From Streptomyces roseoverticillatus (GTDB taxonomy: Bacteria; Actinomycetota; Actinomycetes; Streptomycetales; Streptomycetaceae), in contig NZ_JOFL01000005.1 of assembly GCF_000719265.1 (NCBI RefSeq), positions 197,047-261,046 on the forward strand: a stretch of 64,000 bases of DNA, read 5' to 3'. Below, piece by piece: positions 8,487 through 16,820 of this stretch (within the stretch, counting starts at the first letter, position 1; each line of letters begins with the position of its first letter). The position numbers were made by a program, and so were the translations under genes. The notes beneath the pieces are model-generated. The model saw only the letters and a program-made list of their open reading frames with translations, was not told where the DNA came from and ran no database searches.

Positions 8487-8639
8487 CGGTTCCTCCTGAC
8501 GGTCGGCACGGCCCCGAAAGCGCGTGCTCGGCATATTGAGCGGCCACCCGCAGTGGTGCGAGTGGCCTGCCGCATGTCAGTCTGGAGAACAGGTGGACGC
8601 AAGATCCATGGCCAATCCCCGAAAGGTGGACCGATTCAG

Positions 8640-10163
8640 ATGAGTCATTGGACCTCGTCGGTAGGTGCGCAGAAGCTCGCGCGTCTTCTCGGCTCGCAGC
8701 GGGAGCGCGAGACGCAGGGCGTCCGCGGCACGGTCACACCCCTCGGCGGCCGCCGCGCCCCCGCCTACCGCTCGCTCGCCGACGGCATCCGGCTCCTCGT
8801 CCTCGAAGGGCGCGTGCCCGTCGCCGCCCGGCTGCCCGCCGAGCGGGAGCTCGCCGCGGCCCTCTCCGTCAGCCGCACCACCGTCGCCGCCGCCTACGAG
8901 GCGCTGCGCAGCGAGGGCTTCCTCGAATCCCGGCGCGGCGCCGGCAGCTGGACCGCGGTCCCCGCCGGCAATCCGCTGCCCACCCGCGCCCTGGACCCGC
9001 TGCCCCCCGAGGCCGCCGGCTCCGTCATCGACCTCGGCTGCGCCGCCCTGCCCGCCCCCGAGCCCTGGCTCGGCCGCGCCGTCCAGGGCGCGCTGGAGGA
9101 GCTGCCGCCCTACGCCGCCACCCACGGCGACTATCCCGCAGGGCTGCCCGCCCTGCGCCAGGCCGTCGCCGACCGGTACACCGCCCGCGGCGTGCCCACC
9201 ATGCCCGAACAGATCATGATCACCACGGGGGCCATGGGCGCCGTCGCCGCCATCTGCCGGCTCTTCGCCGGGCGCGGCGAGCGGGTAGCCGTCGACTCGC
9301 CCTCCTACGCCAACGTCCTCCAGCTCATGCGCGAGGCCGGCGCCCGGCTCGTGCCCGTCGCCATGGGCGACGGCCTCGCCGGCTGGGACCTGCCGGCCTG
9401 GCGCCAGGTGCTGCGCGACGCCGCCCCCCGCATGGCCTACGTCATCGGCGACTTCCACAACCCCACCGGCGCCCTCGCCACCGAGGAACAGCGCCGGCAG
9501 CTCGTCGAGGCCGCGCGCGCCGCGGGCACCCTGCTCGTCGCCGACGAGACCATGGCAGACCTCTGCCTGGAGCCCGGCCTGGAACTGCCCCGCCCCGTCT
9601 GCGCCTTCGACCCCGCCGGCAGCGCCGTCATCACCGTCGGCTCCGCCAGCAAGTCCTTCTGGGCCGGGCTGCGCATCGGCTGGGTGCGGGCCGCGCCCGA
9701 CGTGATCCGCAGCCTCGTCGCCGCCCGCGCCTACGCCGACCTCGGCACGCCCGTCCTCGAACAGCTCGCCGTCACCTGGCTGATGACCACCGAGGGCTGG
9801 GACGCCGCCGTCGGGATACGGCGGACGACGACGCGCGAGAGCCGCGACTCGCTCGTGGCGGCGGTCCGCCGCCATCTCCCCGGCTGGGAGTTCACCGTGC
9901 CGCGCGGCGGACTCACCCTGTGGGTCCGCACCGGCGGCCTCTCCGGCTCCCGCATCGCCGAGGCGGGCGAGCGGCTCGGGGTACGGGTCCCGTCGGGCCC
10001 CCGCTTCGGAGTCGACGGCGCGTTCGAGGGCTACGTCCGGTTGCCGTTCACGGTCACCGGCGCGGTCGCGGAGGAGGCGGCGTCCCGCCTGGCGGAGGCG
10101 GCCCGCCTGGTGGCGAGCGGCGCGACGGCCGCGGTGGAAGCGCCGCGGACGTTCGTGGCCTGA
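8640..10163 (+). CDS. MocR family regulator (YczR-like), wHTH plus aminotransferase fold
   Basis: A 507-residue fusion of a GntR-type winged helix (about residues 35-105, with LPAERELAAALSVSRTTV) and a fold-type I aminotransferase domain. The PLP lysine is in GSASKSFWAGLRIGW and the cofactor-contacting GDFHNPTG segment is present. Such proteins use PLP as effector rather than as a catalyst. The ATG at 8640 follows GAAAGGTGGA with 9-base spacing. The divergent yczE gene, 153 bases away start to start, is the expected target. Confidence 0.93.
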   Translation: MSHWTSSVGAQKLARLLGSQRERETQGVRGTVTPLGGRRAPAYRSLADGIRLLVLEGRVPVAARLPAERELAAALSVSRTTVAAAYEALRSEGFLESRRGAGSWTAVPAGNPLPTRALDPLPPEAAGSVIDLGCAALPAPEPWLGRAVQGALEELPPYAATHGDYPAGLPALRQAVADRYTARGVPTMPEQIMITTGAMGAVAAICRLFAGRGERVAVDSPSYANVLQLMREAGARLVPVAMGDGLAGWDLPAWRQVLRDAAPRMAYVIGDFHNPTGALATEEQRRQLVEAARAAGTLLVADETMADLCLEPGLELPRPVCAFDPAGSAVITVGSASKSFWAGLRIGWVRAAPDVIRSLVAARAYADLGTPVLEQLAVTWLMTTEGWDAAVGIRRTTTRESRDSLVAAVRRHLPGWEFTVPRGGLTLWVRTGGLSGSRIAEAGERLGVRVPSGPRFGVDGAFEGYVRLPFTVTGAVAEEAASRLAEAARLVASGATAAVEAPRTFVA

Positions 10164-10271
10164 GGCCGGTCCGAGGCGCTGATCCGGTCTGCGGTTGCGG
10201 CCGCGCCTTGCGCCGGGCCGCGCCGCGGGGGTTGCGCGCCGCCGGTCTGCGATCACCGTGCCCTCATCCCG

Positions 10272-10323
10272 CCGGGACGGTGAGCAACCAGTAGCGGCCT
10301 GTCCGGCGGTGCCGGACTCGCCT
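10272..10323. repeat. 52-base direct repeat, copy 1
   Basis: Matches 10430-10481 at 50 of 52 positions. Each copy contains GAGCAACCAGTAGCGG followed by the short palindromic segment TCCGGCGGTGCCGGA. Confidence 0.85.
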
Positions 10324-10429
10324 GGTGTGTGTACGGCACCGCCGGACTGCGCCGTGGGGGGTTGAGCGCCGTGGCGGCGGAGCCAGGGTGGGTGGCTCGG
10401 TACAGGGTTACCGCCGTGCCTTGTTTCCT

Positions 10430-10481
10430 CCGGGACGGTGAGCAACCAGTAGCGGCTTGTCCGGCGGTGCCGGACCCGCCT
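10430..10481. repeat. 52-base direct repeat, copy 2
   Basis: Second copy, 158 bases downstream of the first, with two C/T differences. The near-identity implies a recent duplication or gene-conversion-like homogenisation of this non-coding element. Confidence 0.85.
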
Positions 10482-10533
10482 AGGGGGTGCGCGGCACCGT
10501 CTGACCGCGCCGCCACGGCGGAGCCGGGCCCGG

Positions 10534-12075
10534 CTACCTCGCTCCCGCCGGGAGGGGATCGTCGTCGGGCCGGCCGCCGGCCGGGAGGAGGGCCAGGACG
10601 GCCTCGCGTTCGTGGTCGGACGTTTCCTCGTCGTACGGGTCGGGCGTCGCCGGCACCTGCAGCCGGTGCACCGGGCCCGTGCCCAGGCGGGCGTAGCCGC
10701 GCCCCGGAGGCGCCTCCGGCGGTGGCGTGGTGCGCGGCGGGGCGCCGAGCACGGCCCGGACCTGTTCGTCGGTGACGGCGCCCAGCAGCACGCGGGCGCG
10801 CGTGAGCGCGAGCACCGGCTCCGCCAACTGGGCCGCCGCGTCGTCCAGGTGGTCGCCCAGGACGACCGTGACGTTCGCGATCCGCCCGTGCCGCAGCGGC
10901 ACCTGCAGCAGTACCTGGGGGTCGGCCCGGCCCTCGGCCGCGGCCAGGTGGCCGAGCGCGGTGGGCCGGTCGACGACGATCCACAGGGGGCGGCGGACGT
11001 CCTCGGGCGGCTGGTGGCCTTCCTGGCGCGCGCGGTTGGCCGTCATGAGCCGCCGTTCGGTCTCGTGCGAGGCCCACTCCAGGACGGCGAGGGCGCCGGC
11101 GGCCGAGGACTCGACGGCCAGGACGCCGTCGCGGCCGCGGAGGAAGGAGAACTCGCCGGACCCGCTGCCGTCGACGGCCACCACGTCGCCCTGGTGCAGG
11201 GCCTGGAGGGCGAGGGAGCGCAGCAGCGTGCTGGTGCCGGCGGAGGGCCGGCCGAGGACCAGCAGGTGCGGCTCCGCGGAGCGCGGGCCCGTGCGCCACA
11301 GCACGGGCGCCTCGTCACGGCGGTCGGTGCCGTCGAAGACGGGCAGGGTGCGGTGCACCTCGCCGGGGTCGGTGAAGCCGAGGACGGTCTCGCCGGGCGC
11401 GGTCACGAACCGCTGGGCGAAGATGTCGGCGGGCAGCGCGGGCAGCACGTGCACGTGGAGGCGGTTGGCCTCCGCGTCCCAGTCGAACCGGTACTCGCGC
11501 CCCCGCCCGGCCTTCATCCGCAGCAACTGCTCGATCCTGGCCCGGGCTTCCGGTTCTCCGTCGGGGAAGTAGGCGGGGTAGCGCAGTTCCAGGGAGCCGA
11601 GCCGGCCCTCGTGGTCGAAGGAGTGGGCGGCGAAGGCCTCTTCCCAGTCGCCGTCGTGGGCGTAGAGCGGCGCCGGGTCCTCGGGGACGGAGAGGTAGGG
11701 CACGAGGGCCTCGTACAGCGCTTGGAGCCGCTCGCCCTCGCTCTCGCGGACCGTCTCGGACGCCGGGTCGCGGTCGCGCCCGGCCCAGGCCGCGAGGGTC
11801 ATGAGGGCGACGCCGGTGAGCGGCGGCCCGTACGGCAGGAGCATCACGATGGCCGTGCACGAAGCCGCGAGCAGCAGCGTGGGGCCGCGGCGGTCGCCCG
11901 GTGTCCGCTGCCACCTGCGCCACGCCCCGGCGGCCAGGACGCGCAGGCCGCGCGCGATGACGCAGAGCGGGTGGAATATGTCGGCCGCGCTGTCGGCCGC
12001 CGTGCGCGCGAGCTCCTGCCCGCGGGCGACGGGCCGGCCGCCGGCCAGGGTGCGGGGGAGCTGTCGTGGGTCCAC
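10534..12075 (-). CDS. P-loop-like membrane-anchored protein (FtsK/TraB-like) with altered Walker A
   Basis: A 513-residue protein. A hydrophobic pair of helices lies at about 65-97, followed by a soluble region with an ATPase-like layout: GRPSAGTSTLL (275-285), where Walker A normally has Lys but here has Thr, and a hydrophobic strand ending in Asp (LWIVVDRP). The overall look recalls FtsK/TraB-type DNA pumps of actinomycete plasmids, but the altered P-loop makes ATP hydrolysis doubtful. It lies 51 bases downstream of a SpdB-like small membrane protein on the same strand. I could not assign a function. Confidence 0.72.
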   Translation of the reverse strand: MDPRQLPRTLAGGRPVARGQELARTAADSAADIFHPLCVIARGLRVLAAGAWRRWQRTPGDRRGPTLLLAASCTAIVMLLPYGPPLTGVALMTLAAWAGRDRDPASETVRESEGERLQALYEALVPYLSVPEDPAPLYAHDGDWEEAFAAHSFDHEGRLGSLELRYPAYFPDGEPEARARIEQLLRMKAGRGREYRFDWDAEANRLHVHVLPALPADIFAQRFVTAPGETVLGFTDPGEVHRTLPVFDGTDRRDEAPVLWRTGPRSAEPHLLVLGRPSAGTSTLLRSLALQALHQGDVVAVDGSGSGEFSFLRGRDGVLAVESSAAGALAVLEWASHETERRLMTANRARQEGHQPPEDVRRPLWIVVDRPTALGHLAAAEGRADPQVLLQVPLRHGRIANVTVVLGDHLDDAAAQLAEPVLALTRARVLLGAVTDEQVRAVLGAPPRTTPPPEAPPGRGYARLGTGPVHRLQVPATPDPYDEETSDHEREAVLALLPAGGRPDDDPLPAGAR

Positions 12076-12126
12076 GTCGGTCTCCTCCTGCGGGGGTTGC
12101 GGCCGGAGCGCCGCCCGGTGCGGGGG

Positions 12127-12321
12127 TCAGAACTTGAGGCCGCCCAGGAGCCCCGCGAGGCTGGCGCTGCCGGCCCTGATGCTGGGGGCGATGGCCGTGC
12201 TGGAGAGGTAGAAGCCGAAGAGGGCGCAGACGATGGCGTGGCTGGCCTTCAGGCTGTCCTTGCGGAAGAACAGGAAGACGATGACACCGAACAGCACGAC
12301 GCCGGAGATGGACAGGATCAT
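12127..12321 (-). CDS. Small SpdB-like membrane protein
   Basis: A 64-residue protein with one N-terminal hydrophobic helix (ISGVVLFGVIVFLFF) and a second weakly hydrophobic helix (HAIVCALFGFYLSSTAIA). It resembles small membrane proteins encoded beside tra/spd genes of Streptomyces plasmids and integrative elements. The ATG at 12321 is preceded by AGGAGA. Its start overlaps the stop of a possible 12-codon leader frame. It probably forms an operon with the downstream P-loop-like protein. Confidence 0.75.
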   Translation of the reverse strand: MILSISGVVLFGVIVFLFFRKDSLKASHAIVCALFGFYLSSTAIAPSIRAGSASLAGLLGGLKF

Positions 12322-12356
12322 GACGTTTCTCCTGAGTGGGTCGAGGGGTTCACCAT
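12318..12356 (-). CDS. Possible 12-residue leader peptide
   Basis: On the minus strand GAGGAG stands 3 bases before an ATG opening a 12-codon frame (MVNPSTHSGETS). Its TGA overlaps the ATG of the SpdB-like gene as ATGA. Four-base overlap and a Shine-Dalgarno site argue for real translation, but the tight 3-base spacing and tiny size leave doubt. Confidence 0.35.
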   Translation of the reverse strand: MVNPSTHSGETS

Positions 12357-12664
12357 GAGCTCCTCAGGACTCACGGAAAGTATTAATGCGAAAAAAAGAC
12401 AGCGCAGTTCGATCAGTGGGGCCTTCGTCGTGATCGTCGGAGGGGCGGCAAGGGGCCGCAAAAATGCAAACCGCCTGTCCGGGGCCGCGGGCCGCGCCTC
12501 CGCACCGGCGCCGACCGGCTGCGAGACTTCCCGTGCGGGTGTCCGGCGATTCACCCGAACGGGCGCGTCCGTGCCTCCCGGACAGCGCGTGGCACCCGTA
12601 CATAGGGTGGGGGTACACCGATATCGCGTGCACCCGTGCGCACTGACCGGAGGACCGCGGACCC
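12357..12664. other. 308-base divergent control region
   Basis: No gene is visible. The left part is unusually AT-rich for this genome (an A7 run near 12390 and TTAATACT on the minus strand), fitting a promoter for the minus-strand operon. The right part leads to the ankyrin gene, with GGAGGA about 10 bases before its ATG. Confidence 0.5.
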
Positions 12665-13078
12665 ATGACCGAGCAGACTCCCGAGACCGAGCCCGCCCAC
12701 GACCCCGAGGTGCTCCAGCTCGCCGCCAAGGTCTTTGACCTGGCGCGCCACGGAGACACCGACACGCTCGCCGCCTACGTGGACGCCGGCGTGCCGGCCA
12801 ACCTCACCAACGACCGCGGCGACTCGCTGCTCATGCTGGCGGCCTACCACGGTCACCTCGACGCGGTCCTGGCCCTCCTGGAGCGCCAGGCGGACCCGAA
12901 CCGGCCCAACGACCGCGGGCAGACCCCCCTCGCGGGCGCCGTCTTCAAGGGCGAGGACGAGATCATCCGCACGCTGCTGGCGCACGGCGCGGACCCCGGC
13001 CTGGGAGCGCCTTCCGCCGTAGAGGCGGCGGGCGTGTTCGGGCGGCAGGACCTGCTGGAGCTCTTCCGGGGCAAGTAA
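12665..13078 (+). CDS. Ankyrin repeat protein
   Basis: A 137-residue cytoplasmic protein. Ankyrin units are visible as LARHGDTDTLAAYVDAGVPA, NDRGDSLLMLAAYHGHLDAV with LLERQADPN, and NDRGQTPLAGAVFKGEDEI with LLAHGADP, giving about three to four repeats. Ankyrin stacks mediate protein-protein contact and the partner is not evident. The ATG at 12665 follows GGAGGA. It is transcribed alone and ends at a hairpin. This short ankyrin protein looks like chromosomal housekeeping rather than an effector. Confidence 0.9.
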   Translation: MTEQTPETEPAHDPEVLQLAAKVFDLARHGDTDTLAAYVDAGVPANLTNDRGDSLLMLAAYHGHLDAVLALLERQADPNRPNDRGQTPLAGAVFKGEDEIIRTLLAHGADPGLGAPSAVEAAGVFGRQDLLELFRGK

Positions 13079-13119
13079 GTCCGCGCGGTTGCGCCGTCGC
13101 GACGGCGGCCCCGAGCCCC

Positions 13120-13156
13120 TGAACGGCCGGGCCGGCACCGCAGGTCCGGCCGTTCA
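13120..13156 (+). terminator. Hairpin after the ankyrin gene
   Basis: Perfect 11-base arms at 13120-13130 and 13146-13156 with a 15-base loop, 42 bases past the stop codon. Confidence 0.65.
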
Positions 13157-13259
13157 CGCTTTCCCAAGGGTTTGGGGCCGTCCCCGGAAGCCCCCGCTGT
13201 TACCCGCCGCAACAGCCGCTTCTTAAAACCCTCTTAGCTCCGTTCGTTATCAACTCTCC

Positions 13260-15248
13260 ATGTCCATCACAACCTGCCGCGCCGCCGCCCTCGTGCTGGC
13301 CGCCACCCTTCCGTGCCTCACCCTCGCCGAGCCCGCGCACGCCGCGGCCGGGCCCGCGCAAGCGGTGCGCGTGCACGGCCGGTCCGTCGGCATTCCCGTC
13401 CGCGGCGGCACCGCCACCGTCGACACCGCCACCCTGCGCGTCACCGCCCGCACGGCCGCGGGCGGCACCGTGGAGCTCTCCGCGCCGGCCGTGACCGCCC
13501 CCGGCGCCCCGGGTGCCGTCACCGCCACCGCGGACGGCGCACGCTGGACCTACCCCGGCACCGGCCTGGAGGTCACCGCCCGCGCCGAGAAGGGCAGGCT
13601 CCTCGTCACCGTCCGGTCCACCGGCACCGCCGACCGCACCCTGAAGTGGCCCGTCACGGGCACCGGTTCCACCACCTCCGCCCTGCAGCTGCCGCGCGGC
13701 GAGGGGCTGTCGATCCCCGCCGGCGACACGTTCTGGAACGGTCCCGGGGCCGGGCTCGCGGGCAGCAGCATCGCCATGGAATCCGGCCTCACGATGCCCC
13801 TGTGGGGCTGGTCCGCGGGCCGGAGCGGCGTCAGCTACCTCGTCCCCACCGACATCGGCACCGCGCTCGACGTCACCTCCGAGAAGGGCACGCTACGCGC
13901 CACCGCCGCCCACACCTTCTCCCGCGGCGAGGGCACCACCGACTACACCGTCGCCTTCAGCCTCACCGACGGCTCCCCGGTCGCCCCCGCGCTGGACTAC
14001 CGCGCCTGGCTGAAGGAACACGGGCAACTCGGCAGCCTCAAGGGCAAGATGGAGGCCGTCCCGGCGAACAAGAAGCTGCTCGGCGCCTTCCACGCCTACA
14101 CCTGGGGCCGGGCCCGTACCGCCGACGGCGTCCGCGAGCTGCGCGCGCTCGGCGTGGACCGCATGTGGCTCGGCTACGACGCCGACGACCAGCCCATGAC
14201 CCCGGATGCCGTCAAGGCCGCCAAGGACACCGGCTACCTCGCCGGGCCCTACGACTCCTTCGCCAACGGCCAGGACCCGCAGAAGTCCGACGCGCCCACC
14301 TCCGTCTGGCCGGACAAGGTCTACCCGGACTTCTGCGTCCAGCGCGCCGACGGCTCGCCCGAGCCCGGCTTCCACGACCGCGGCTGCTACCTCAGCACCG
14401 AGGCGTTCGAGAAGGCCGAGCCCACCCGCCACTACCTCGCCGACCGCACCCGCAAGATGACCGCGAACGGCGCCGACAGCTACTTCCTCGACGTCGACGC
14501 GGCCGGCGAGCTCTACCGCGACCACAGCGCCGCCCACCCCCAGACCAAGGCCCGCGACCGAGCAAACCGCCTCGCCCGCATGAAGCGCCTCGCCGACGGC
14601 GACAAGCTCGCCCTCGGCTCCGAGTCCGCGGGCGCCTGGGCCAACGAGGCGCTGTCCTACGACCACGGCTCCGGCACGCCCGTCCACGACGGCCTGTGGG
14701 CCGCCCAGCGCGACAAGGAGAAGTGGGGCGGCTACGCCCCCGCCAAGGCGCCCGGCATCTTCTTCAAGCCCGCCGAGCTCCCGGCCGACGTCGCCAAGGC
14801 CATGTACGACCCGGCCTACCGCGTCCCGCTGTTCGAGACGGCCCTCCACGACTCCCTCGTCAACGCCGAGCGCTGGGAGCTCTCCTACGACAAGCTGCCG
14901 CAGCAGAAGACCACCCGCGCCCTGCTCGCGATGCTCTACAACACCCCGCTCAACTTCGTCATCGGCGGGGACTCCCTGGAGAAGCGGGGCAGCGAGCTCG
15001 CCGCCCTCCAGAAGTACTTCTCGCCCCTCCACCGGGCGGCCGGCACCGAGCCCATGACGGACTTCCGCACGCTGACCGGCGACCGCAGCGTCCAGCGCAC
15101 CGCCTTCGGTGACGGCACCCTCACCGTCACCGCCAACTTCGGCACGAAGGCGTACGAGGGCCTGCCCGGCGGCTGCGTGGACGCGAAGCTCAAGGACGAC
15201 AAGAAGCCGCGGCGGCTCTGCCCCGCCACGGTGAACGTCAACTCGTAG
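13260..15248 (+). CDS. Secreted glycoside hydrolase-like protein
   Basis: A 662-residue exported protein. The first 28 residues form a signal peptide ending in AHA-A. An N-terminal beta-rich region (about 35-240) is followed by a barrel-like domain that starts near KKLLGAFHAYTWGR. Acidic motifs that could be catalytic are MWLGYDADDQP, SYFLDVDAAGELYRD and ALGSESAGAWAN, in the pattern of retaining glycosidases of the GH101/GH-D type, but the exact family is not clear to me. No ribosome-binding site precedes the ATG at 13260. The last 11 bases overlap the convergent DNA ligase gene. Confidence 0.7.
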   Translation: MSITTCRAAALVLAATLPCLTLAEPAHAAAGPAQAVRVHGRSVGIPVRGGTATVDTATLRVTARTAAGGTVELSAPAVTAPGAPGAVTATADGARWTYPGTGLEVTARAEKGRLLVTVRSTGTADRTLKWPVTGTGSTTSALQLPRGEGLSIPAGDTFWNGPGAGLAGSSIAMESGLTMPLWGWSAGRSGVSYLVPTDIGTALDVTSEKGTLRATAAHTFSRGEGTTDYTVAFSLTDGSPVAPALDYRAWLKEHGQLGSLKGKMEAVPANKKLLGAFHAYTWGRARTADGVRELRALGVDRMWLGYDADDQPMTPDAVKAAKDTGYLAGPYDSFANGQDPQKSDAPTSVWPDKVYPDFCVQRADGSPEPGFHDRGCYLSTEAFEKAEPTRHYLADRTRKMTANGADSYFLDVDAAGELYRDHSAAHPQTKARDRANRLARMKRLADGDKLALGSESAGAWANEALSYDHGSGTPVHDGLWAAQRDKEKWGGYAPAKAPGIFFKPAELPADVAKAMYDPAYRVPLFETALHDSLVNAERWELSYDKLPQQKTTRALLAMLYNTPLNFVIGGDSLEKRGSELAALQKYFSPLHRAAGTEPMTDFRTLTGDRSVQRTAFGDGTLTVTANFGTKAYEGLPGGCVDAKLKDDKKPRRLCPATVNVNS

Positions 15249-16779
15249 CGCCCAGGGCCAGCACGGCATCCAGCATGTCGGCCTCCTCCGCCCGCTTGTC
15301 CTCCCGGTACCGCACCACGCGCGCGAACCGCAGCGTCACCCCCGCCGGGTACCGGGAGGACCGCTGGAGGCCGTCGAAGGCGACCTCCACCACCAGCTCC
15401 GGCCGCACGGTCACCACGAAGCCGTCGTCGCTCACGGCCAGCTCCCGCAGCCGCTCCGTCTGCCACGCCAGCATCGCGTCCGTCATGCCCTTGAACGTCT
15501 TGCCGAGCATCGCGAAGGAGCCGTCCGGCCGCCGCGCCCCCAGGTGCAGGTTCGACAGCTTCCCCGTACGCCTCCCGTGCCCCCACTCCACCGCCAGCAC
15601 CACCAGGTCCAGCGTGTGCACCGGCTTCACCTTCAGCCACGCGGAGCCCCGCCGCCCCGCCGTGTAGGGCGCGTCCAGCGCCTTGACCACCACGCCCTCG
15701 TGGCCGCGCCGCAGCACCGCCTCCGCGAAGTCCCGCGCCGCGGCGCGGGCTCCGGCCTCCGCCGGGTCCGCGACCACCAGGCGCCGCACCCGCAGCGGCT
15801 CGGGAACCACCCGCGCCAGCTCCGCGTGGCGCCCGGCCGAGGGCAGCGCCAGCAGGTCGCGGCCGTCCACGGCCAGCAGGTCGAAGAAGACGGGCGACAG
15901 CGGCACCGTCACCGCCGCCCCGGCCACGTTCAGCCGCGAGCCGACCCGGCCCGCGGTCTCCTGGAACGGGCGCGGCCGGCCCTCCGCGTCCAGCGCGATC
16001 ACCTCGCCGTCCAGCACGGCGGACGACACCGGCAGCTCCCGTGCCGCGCGGCAGAGCTCGGGCAGCCGCTCGGTGATCTCCTCCAGCCTGCGCGTCCAGA
16101 TCCGTACGGAGCCGCCGTCGCGGTGCACTTGGACGCGGATGCCGTCGAGCTTCTCCTCGACGGCGCACGGCCCGAGCCGGTCCAGCGCCTCGTCGACGTC
16201 CTTGGCGGTGTGCGCCAGCATCGGCAGCACCGGGCGCCCGACTTCCAGCCGGAAGTCCGCCAGCGCCGCCGGGCCCCGCGCCAGCAGCTCCCGGGCGACC
16301 GCGGCGAGCGAGCCGCCCAGCATCACGGCCCGCCGCACCTCGGCGGGGTCCGCGCCGGCGGCGGCCGCGAGGCCCTCGGCCGCAGCCGCGTCCAGGGCGC
16401 CCTGGCGCAGCTCCCCGCCGAGCAGGCCCCGCAGGAAGCGCTGTTCCTCCGCGGTGGCCGCGGCCATCAGCGCGTCCACCAGGCGGCGCCGCTCGGCCTG
16501 CGCGCCCTTGCCGGCGACGGCGGCGAGGGCGCCGACCGCCCGGTCCACCTCCGCGACGGTCAGCACGGGGACGGCCGCGGGCGCCGGCGAGTCGCGCAGC
16601 ACGCTCCAGCCGACGCCGACCCTGCCCTGCGGCAGCCGCCCCGACAGGTACGTCAGGGCGACCGGCGCCTCGTGCGGGTCCGCGCCGCGGAAGAGACCGG
16701 CCAGCAGGGCGGTCTTCTCCGACCGCGCGGACGTCGCGGCCACCTCGGCGGACACGCGGGCGACATCGGCGAGGAGCAT
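15238..16779 (-). CDS. ATP-dependent DNA ligase (LigB type)
   Basis: A 513-residue ligase. The N-terminal all-helical DNA-binding domain (about 1-190) is followed by the nucleotidyltransferase domain, with the adenylated lysine K210 in EEKLDGIRVQVH. Motif III is VLDGEVIAL, motif IV is EGVVVKALD, and motif V is the SAWLKVK lysine. The OB-fold domain follows. These enzymes seal nicks with ATP, alongside the essential NAD-dependent LigA, and probably act in repair. The ATG at 16779 gives full length. The gene overlaps the glycosidase gene tail to tail by 11 bases. Confidence 0.95.
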   Translation of the reverse strand: MLLADVARVSAEVAATSARSEKTALLAGLFRGADPHEAPVALTYLSGRLPQGRVGVGWSVLRDSPAPAAVPVLTVAEVDRAVGALAAVAGKGAQAERRRLVDALMAAATAEEQRFLRGLLGGELRQGALDAAAAEGLAAAAGADPAEVRRAVMLGGSLAAVARELLARGPAALADFRLEVGRPVLPMLAHTAKDVDEALDRLGPCAVEEKLDGIRVQVHRDGGSVRIWTRRLEEITERLPELCRAARELPVSSAVLDGEVIALDAEGRPRPFQETAGRVGSRLNVAGAAVTVPLSPVFFDLLAVDGRDLLALPSAGRHAELARVVPEPLRVRRLVVADPAEAGARAAARDFAEAVLRRGHEGVVVKALDAPYTAGRRGSAWLKVKPVHTLDLVVLAVEWGHGRRTGKLSNLHLGARRPDGSFAMLGKTFKGMTDAMLAWQTERLRELAVSDDGFVVTVRPELVVEVAFDGLQRSSRYPAGVTLRFARVVRYREDKRAEEADMLDAVLALGATS

Positions 16780-16820
16780 GCCTTCATCGTGCTACGGGTG
16801 CACCCGGAGCGCAGTCCGGC

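Larger units (their letters stand above)
10164..10533. other. Convergent gap of 370 bases with duplicated element
   Basis: No gene is visible. The gap between the convergent MocR and P-loop genes holds the two 52-base direct repeats listed separately, plus diverged neighbouring copies of the CGGCAC / GCCGCGCC type. The duplication looks local rather than mobile. Confidence 0.6.

Noticed and set aside
10534..12321. Remnant of an integrative conjugative element
   Set aside because: Only TraB/SpdB-like resemblance is seen. No integrase, replication gene, tRNA or att repeat is visible nearby, and base composition is normal.
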